This document shows, one piece after another, positions 57,835-64,000 of a stretch of 64,000 bases of DNA. Positions within the stretch are counted from its first letter, which is position 1, and the number at the start of each line of letters is the position of its first letter. The notes beneath the pieces were generated by a model. That model saw only the letters and a list, made by a program, of their open reading frames with translations, was not told the DNA's origin and made no database searches. This stretch comes from Paragorgia papillata. Taxonomy: Eukaryota > Cnidaria > Anthozoa > Scleralcyonacea > Coralliidae. The position numbers and the translations under genes are program-made. The stretch lies in assembly GCA_035771165.1 (NCBI GenBank), contig JAWNZC010000467.1, forward strand, positions 651,001 through 715,000, given 5' to 3'.

Positions 57835-59090
57835 CTAAACTATCTTGAATTTCTTTACAAAGTGTAACGCAGTTGATAATCTTCCTGGCACCAAAGCACC
57901 AAGCGCTATCTCTTCTACAATCAACAGTTAAGCCAACACTTTTAAATAGAGAGGCCAGAACAATTGCACACCAACATCCTGAGATTTTGCAAGTTACCTT
58001 TTTGTTTTTTGTTTCCTTGCACAATTATGGAGCTGCCTTATTCACTTTTAAGTTCTATTTACATAGAAGACACGTCTGACTTAATTCCCTTGAAGACATA
58101 TTATGCACAGATCTGCCACTTTTTTGTTTACTTCAGAATTTCCCACAAAATATCCGCAAGATTTTTTACTTCCGCCAAATGTTGATTAATTGTTGATTGA
58201 CATTGACAGTTAAATGTTGATTGATTGGCAACAAACGCCTGTCAAGCGGGAAGAAAGCGACAACACAAGAATTCGTATAAGGCGTTTCTTTTCCTCCCCC
58301 CTCCCCTTCCCCACTTTTTCTTTACTCCTCCCGGAAAAGAAAACGCTTGATTTCAAGCTATATTTTCTTAAGTTGTTCGACGCTTCCAAATTAAAAAAAA
58401 ACAAAAAAAAAACCGGCACAAATTGTGTCCTTTTTCTTGCATTTCTACCACTCTTCTTAAACATCACCGCTGAGCATATTGATCGGATTTTCCATTGTCT
58501 AAATATCCTTTTGATTGGCTATTTAAAATAGTCTTTAACGCCGGGATAGATGATTTTATTCGATATCGCGGAGAAAGTGAAAAGTAAGCGCGCGAAGGAA
58601 TCGAGAAACGCAGAAGAGATATCAGACGGAGGTACATATATGGTGCATGATCTTTTACGCTCATTTCTGGAGGAAAAGAAACAACGACAAGAGTTGCGGG
58701 ACCAACACTTTTTGGACTTCTTGGAACCACAAAAAATAGAGACGAAGACAGGAGGCGGGAAGAACGTTGTATAATAGGAATTTATAAGATAGTCCCTGTA
58801 GCAACGGGCGAAAGAACGCTAAAACTCACGCAAAATTTAAAGAAAACACAAAGGATCAAAACGTTAGCCTAGCTTAATCGTTATTTCTTAACTCTTGTAA
58901 TCCATTTGAATCAAACTACAAGCGAGCAACCGTGAGAACAAAAAGAAAATGGATTCGCCTGGTCAGTGCGTAGTTTGCGCAATTCCCTTAAACCCACATC
59001 TCGCGCCCAATGACTGATCGTATAAAATTGGATCAAAATTTCTGGCCATGAAAACATTTTGAAATTTGTTCGAAATCCGACGTGACGTCC
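57835..59090. other. Stretch without a recognised gene
   Basis: A 74-codon plus-strand ORF at 58550-58774 is charged and helix-like (SKRAKESRNAEEISD, LLRSFLEEKKQRQEL) and could be a small exon, but nothing else supports it. A TTGATTG-type short repeat lies at 58180-58230 and a C/T-rich tract near 58290-58340. Confidence 0.35.
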
Positions 59091-59145
59091 AACCTCGTAC
59101 CGAGGGTCTTATAGCGAGCGGAGAAAAGGCTCTGGGTACGAGGTT
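59091..59145. mobile_element. 55-bp palindromic mini-element
   Basis: AACCTCGTACC (59091-59101) and GGTACGAGGTT (59135-59145) are perfect inverted ends around AGCGAGCGGAGAAAAGG. I associate this with a short interspersed repeat of corals. Confidence 0.65.
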
Positions 59146-59900
59146 CCGTGATGTCTTGTTTTAAGGTCGTCGTACTACAATATTGTCATTTAACATTACT
59201 TTTGACGATAATGGATCAGTTTTGGAATTGCATGTTGCCGCACAAGAGATCATCTCCAATATATAGGCATTGTAGCTTGTCTAGAATATTTTCCCATCGA
59301 ATCTTCTGTCTACTTTTGGCAAGTCGGATCGTTCTTTCGATATAAGGATGTAACAGCGTTAGAGGTGATTGCATTTTTGTTCTCCACTTTAACTGAGCTG
59401 GCTATTGGCCGGTAGCCGCGGTGCAGGGTCTAACTCTGTACTTGAGCAGGAATTGAAACAATTCTGTTTACGTGCAATGTTCCGTCTTGTCTCTTTATTG
59501 CTTTCTTGAAACTTTAGACAGCCCTTTTCCCCTCCATCGCCGGGTGATACGGCGCTGATTTGACATTGTTGAATTTCATGTTCCCGCATCAATGATTCGA
59601 ATTCATTGCTAACGAAGGCGGGGTTACGTTATCCCATTTTGAACAACTTGTGCATGATTATAAGCAAATGATTTCGCAGTCTCTCAACCGACGTTTTGCC
59701 AATGCACGAATTATACTGATAATCATATGGAGATTCAAGGATTTTGAATGGCCATCGACATTAAATAGGAACATTTCCCCATAAACAGGCCTGCATAAGC
59801 TACATAAAGTCGGGCCATAGTTGATGTTGTCATTCGCACCGATGTAAAGATACGGTTTACATAACGACTGGCCAAACTTTGTATTAAGGATATTCCACGG

Positions 59901-61046
59901 CAAGACCACCGAGAAGAGGGATAGGCGGGGCAACTGCCCTGGAGCCCGGCCCACGTTAGGGGCCCGTACGGCCGCCTATGCATGGAGCGCCGAATCAGAC
60001 TACATTATAAATTTTAAATATTCATTACGTATTCATTTTATATGATAAACTTACATGGTGGGACTCACGATCTGACGTAAACTTGTCAATTATGATATTC
60101 TAAAGTAATATATATGTAGAAGGTAACATACAAAAATGGCGTAACATAAAATAAACTTTCAGATTCTAATGTAGTATTTACTTTAGTTTATTGACGTACT
60201 TGCACTTCATGACAAACTTCACTTTGACGATAATTATGATCCTTTGCGCGATATTTCATCCGATTTCCCTGGTCGCGAAAAACTGGCGGGAATTCGCGGG
60301 AAGAGTCGTAGTATTATATTTCTTTCCGAAATGTCAAACAGTCGGAGAAAGGGTTTAAATAACAGACCAAATCTCGTTTTGTTTTTCAATGCAGGAGACT
60401 GTGTAACTTCAACCCCCAACACATTAGGTATCTTCGTCTATGGAAAGTGAAGCTCTCGGAGATAAACAATTTGATGTCTTGATATTATGTATTTAGGTCG
60501 GCCCATGGATTAATGTCTTTCGACGTTATATATCGGCCGTTCCTGTGCATACCGTTATTCTTGTTCTTCAGCAGCTGCTTCAAAGTGATTCTTGGGTTGC
60601 TAGTCACTGTTTGTGTATCGTTATTAAATGCTACGACCACTGGTTCATCTTATTCGCTTGAACTTTCTACTATAACAGGAAGTGATTCGCATGTTTCATC
60701 CAGACGACGTTCAAGTACCTTTTCAGGTACAAAGTTACACCGTCTCTTGTTTCCAAGCACACCTCAACCTCGGAAAGTAACTGCCGTACTGTATCGAAAA
60801 ACGAAACAAGATTTGGTCTGTTATTTAAACCCCTTCTCCGACTGTTTGACATTTCGGAAAGATATATAATACTACGACTCTTCCCGCAAATTCCCGCCAT
60901 TTTTTTTGCGCCCAGGCATAGGAAATGGGATAAAAAATTGTGGATAGGAAATGAGATCATAATTACCGTTAAAGTGAAGTTTGTCATGAACTGCAAGTAC
61001 GTCATAAACTAAAGTAAACACCACATCCTGGCTCTCGGCGGCCCTG
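59901..61046. mobile_element. hAT non-autonomous element containing a long foldback
   Basis: Ends CAAGACCACCGAGA and TCTCGGCGGCCCTG are flanked by TTCCACGG on both sides (59893-59900, 61047-61054), an 8-bp hAT duplication. Inside, 60173-60392 and 60788-61022 are ~220-bp inverted arms. The 118-codon ORF at 60513-60869 between them has no recognisable motif. End and subterminal sequence (GCGGGGCAACTGCCC) match the MITE at 29574. Confidence 0.9.
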
Positions 61047-61054
61047 TTCCACGG

Positions 61055-61898
61055 TTAGCTTCATTAAGGAAAGATCTTACAATTTACAATTCCCCAAAGA
61101 GACGACCGGCTAGAGTATTAAATTTATATTGTCAAGAAAAGAAGTAAATATTCAGACACTGACATGGTTTGTCATGCATAAGCAACGAAATTCTCGTTTT
61201 CCCATCACTAATTTCATGGCCATTAATTTCATGGCCTAAAAAGTTAATCAGACCTAGATACGATTTTAACTCACTGACGTTGGTAGGTGGAATAGACTAT
61301 TTCATATATTTGGCATCGTTTTGATAACCGCGAAACTCGAAGACTGCTTGCATAACTTAACACTTTAACATTTTCAGGCGTAAGCCATGTTCAGAAAGGC
61401 GCTTTATCAATTTACCAATTTTTTGCAGCTACGTTTCTTCTATCGTCCGAAAATCATGATGTTTTAGAGAAGGACACTGTATCGGGAATGCAATTTTTTA
61501 AGCTTTCTCGATCGTCCTCTGAAATAAAGTTTGTTTGTAGTTGGCCTTCGATCGTCTGTCGTGATCATTCTCCTGATCAACATTTGGCACTCGAAAACGA
61601 GTATGAGAGCTAGTACGGTTGAACAGAGATTTACCGCAATAAGTTAGCATGCTGGTAAAACATTATTCTTTCTCTCCGTAATTTTCTTTATCGTTTCATC
61701 CTGAAACTCAAATAAAGTTTTTACACAAAATACAGTAAACATTCTTCGCTTCTCCTCCAATCTCCATATTGAAGGATTTTCTAATTCCCCGAAGTACACA
61801 ATTACGTCACGGTTAAATTTAGGGATTCAGCGAACTCATTAGAGAGAAACCATAAAACAAAGTAGCGGTAAAAAAAAAATGGTCAGAAATAATATTAA
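61055..61898. other. No feature recognised
   Basis: Intergenic sequence between the hAT element and a Harbinger-type MITE. Confidence 0.35.
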
Positions 61899-62315
61899 GA
61901 CCTGCGCTAAACGTCGCACAATAGACGAATTTAATTCAGACGAATTAAATTCGAATTAACTTCGTTGGCAATGCGACGTAAATGCGACGTCGAGTTAAAC
62001 GTCGAATTTCAGTGGAATTTCAGTGTTTTTACTTCGATTCGTGGAGCCTGAAAAGGACTTCTGGAAAATATGTCGCCGAATTGTCACAAACAGAAGAGAA
62101 ACATTTATTTTGACGTAACGGTAATCCGTCGTGTAACCCGAACACGCATGATCGTCGCATTATCCGTCTGACTCAGACAAATTTACTTGCCGGCATGAAT
62201 TTAATTCGTGTGTCGAATTTAATTGAGTTATACGTCGCAGTTTCGTCGAATAAAATTGAAACAATTAAATTCGTCTGAATTAAATTCGTCTATTGTGCGA
62301 CGTTTAGCGCGGGCC
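61899..62315. mobile_element. PIF/Harbinger-type MITE, TAA target
   Basis: Inverted ends of about 48 bp (GACCTGCGCTAAACGTCGCA at the left, GTGCGACGTTTAGCGCGGGCC at the right) flanked by TAA on both sides. The interior is rich in GACGT and AATTAAATTCG. Three-base TAA targets fit Harbinger. Confidence 0.88.
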
Positions 62316-63038
62316 TAATAGCTTTATGTAAAGCGATGTTAGTAAATAGATAAATGAATGAGAACTGGCCATTTCCTCTGAGCATAAAAATATTTCGGCC
62401 ATCATAGGGAAAACACTTCCGATTTTCCCGCTTCGAGTCGTCAATTGGCTCATGCTAGGAATAATGACCATCCCATATATTTTTTCTGATTTTTGTATTT
62501 TAGCTTCGGGAAATCTGAACTTGATGTTCTCATCAAGGAAACTTAATTTATCTCGCAAGTCAACCTTTCTCTCAATAACAATATTCGATCTTTTCCTTTA
62601 GCACTATTTTAATTTCGGCCACTGTTCTTTATTGCCTCTGCCTATACTCACCCCCGCATCCTTATATCATGTAAATATTTATCACCCTAAAGATATCACA
62701 AAACGTTTGTAAATTAAATTATATTTTCCCAAAACTTATTTTTGTTATTTTTGTTTTTGTTTTATTATCTTTTTAACAAGCTCCTGAAGGTGGTCCTAAT
62801 TTTAAGAAAATAATAAATAATGTTTTAAAATTCGTTCTCGTCTAATAGCAAAAATTATACTTCAACCCCTTTCCGACAACTGAGATCTTATAGAAAGAAA
62901 AAGTCGAAGACGTCACACGTAAGTGCATTAGGGTTCTTCTTCTGTCGGTTGGTTTGACATGCAGTCGAACCTCTGTTATTATCCTTTGATATTTTGAAAC
63001 GTTTAGTAAAATCCTACGTGATGGTGTATATATTTTAA
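62316..63038. other. No feature recognised
   Basis: AT-rich intergenic sequence with short ORFs only. Confidence 0.35.
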
Positions 63039-63366
63039 GGCCCCGTTCACACTATACCGGATAGGCTTTCCCGCCGGCACGAAATGGCTAATAATTATGC
63101 CGTATGATACAACCCGTGATGCAACCAATCAGCACACTCTATTCTATTAATTTACTTCCGAAACGATTTCGATCTTCGTTCACACTGGATCTGAAACGGC
63201 AAAAAAACCTATCCGATAAAAGACGCACCTCTTTTGAGATCAGAGCGCAGCGGCGCTCCAACACAGAAATTGTGCCGGAAGAGGCATTTTGTGTGTGTGC
63301 AGAATGCTTATCTGGTATGGTTTTCGTGCCGGCACAAAAGTAATCTGGTATAGTGTGAACGGGACC
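63039..63366. mobile_element. PIF/Harbinger-type MITE, TAA target
   Basis: GGCCCCGTTCACACTATACC at the left is inverted at the right (CTGGTATAGTGTGAACGGGACC core), with TAA on both sides (63036-63038, 63367-63369). The 79-codon ORF inside is not supported as a gene. Confidence 0.88.
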
Positions 63367-63639
63367 TAAGAAAGGCAGGATTTTTACTCATTTTTCAGGT
63401 GTTTTTTTCTTCGAAGAATTATTAAGCATTTCGTTACAGAAAGAACTCGGAATCCACCGAATGAAAGCTTTGGACATCCGATCCTGTTACATCGGTAGTG
63501 GCTGTGACTTGGTTCGGAGGTGGTTGTTCTAAGCTTGTGCACCAACTGTACACTGCGATTAATATTAAAACAAGTAACAAGCCTTCTACTATTAAGTTGA
63601 TGTGTCATCTGGAAGTAGTGTTATACGTGTAAAGACTAG

Positions 63640-63920
63640 TTTCTATATAATCGCCGGTATAATTGCTGTTGATCGTCAAATCGCTGGAATCGTTAAACCG
63701 AACGATCGCTGTGAGTTGCTAGCAATCGCTGGAATTGTTTCCATATAGGCTGTTTTCCATTACGTCCGCTTTGCCCGCGCGGGCGGAGCGAGCTCTGAAA
63801 GTTGGAAATTTCAACTTCCAAAGCGAACTAAATAATGCACGCCCCGTCCGCTCGGTCAAAGCGGACGTAATGGAATGGAACTTATGATCGCTCGCGTTTA
63901 TTGCATGCGAGAGCGTGCTT
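63640..63920. mobile_element. GATCGC-family repeat with a nested palindromic MITE
   Basis: GATCGC, AATCGCTGGAAT and TGTTTCCATAT motifs link this to 7844-8180. Within it, 63755-63875 is a separate element with inverted ends TTCCATTACGTCCGCTTTG / CAAAGCGGACGTAATGGAA and a CCCGCGCGGGC palindrome. Confidence 0.65.
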
Positions 63921-64000
63921 CAAAATGATTCAGCAGATGTTTTATCAGATCTCGAGCCATTGGTCAAATTGGTCACTGAACCAGTGAAAGTCTATATGAC

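Noticed and set aside
60513..60869. 118-codon plus-strand ORF
   Set aside because: It spans the spacer and an arm of a palindromic hAT element and shows no domain.

Overview
This is a eukaryotic, AT-rich, intron-containing and heavily transposon-loaded window. The residents (Crypton, a tyrosine-recombinase retroelement with split direct repeats, a CR1-type LINE with a 2A-like motif, gypsy, hAT, piggyBac and Harbinger MITEs, tRNA/5S-like SINEs) together with a CUB plus leucine-rich-repeat receptor-type gene suggest a cnidarian, probably an anthozoan. That assignment is an inference from repeat and gene style, not a proven identity.

The one host gene I can reconstruct runs on the minus strand from about 31.0 kb down to 4.06 kb and continues off the left edge. 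Its exons are: a tentative one at 30930-31038, a CUB domain (27808-28152), a 33-nt mini-exon (22427-22459), an LRR N-terminal cap (21745-21859), and six exons of exactly 72 nt, each one leucine-rich repeat, all in phase 2 (21524-21595, 20889-20960, 19119-19190, 14846-14917, 8501-8572, 4062-4133). Splice phases agree at every junction. This exon style is that of LGR/relaxin-receptor-like and GRL101-like GPCR genes, so a 7TM part may lie left of the window, but that part is not seen here.

Region by region. 1-0.2 kb: N-terminus of a transposase-like ORF running off the edge. 0.6-7.2 kb: two direct copies of a ~2.9-kb repeat, each with a CACATGTG array, small inverted-repeat elements and GTTG-rich DNA, flanking the last visible LRR exon. 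7.4-16.6 kb: simple repeats, a GCGATCG-rich palindrome, a long-TIR element, and a decayed Crypton with its own intron and a nested insertion. 18-26.5 kb: hAT fragment, Penelope-like remnant with a broken hammerhead-like core, tRNA-like repeat, sharp hairpin, LINE relic, SINE, MITE. 28.96-30.52 kb: piggyBac-type element containing a hAT MITE. 33.18-41.31 kb: a large TIR transposon interrupted by a DIRS/Ngaro-like retroelement (35427-41198) that carries a 27-bp minisatellite. 41.7-48.1 kb: hAT, foldback and MITE elements and a LINE 3' end. 48.7-57.8 kb: a nest in which a hAT MITE sits in a SINE and a decayed gypsy element is interrupted, inside its 5' LTR, by a full-length CR1-like LINE with an uninterrupted 1137-codon ORF. 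57.8-64 kb: hAT, Harbinger MITEs and other inverted-repeat elements.

No rRNA gene, functional tRNA, CRISPR array or operon was found. Most remaining DNA is intron or intergenic sequence with nothing I recognise.
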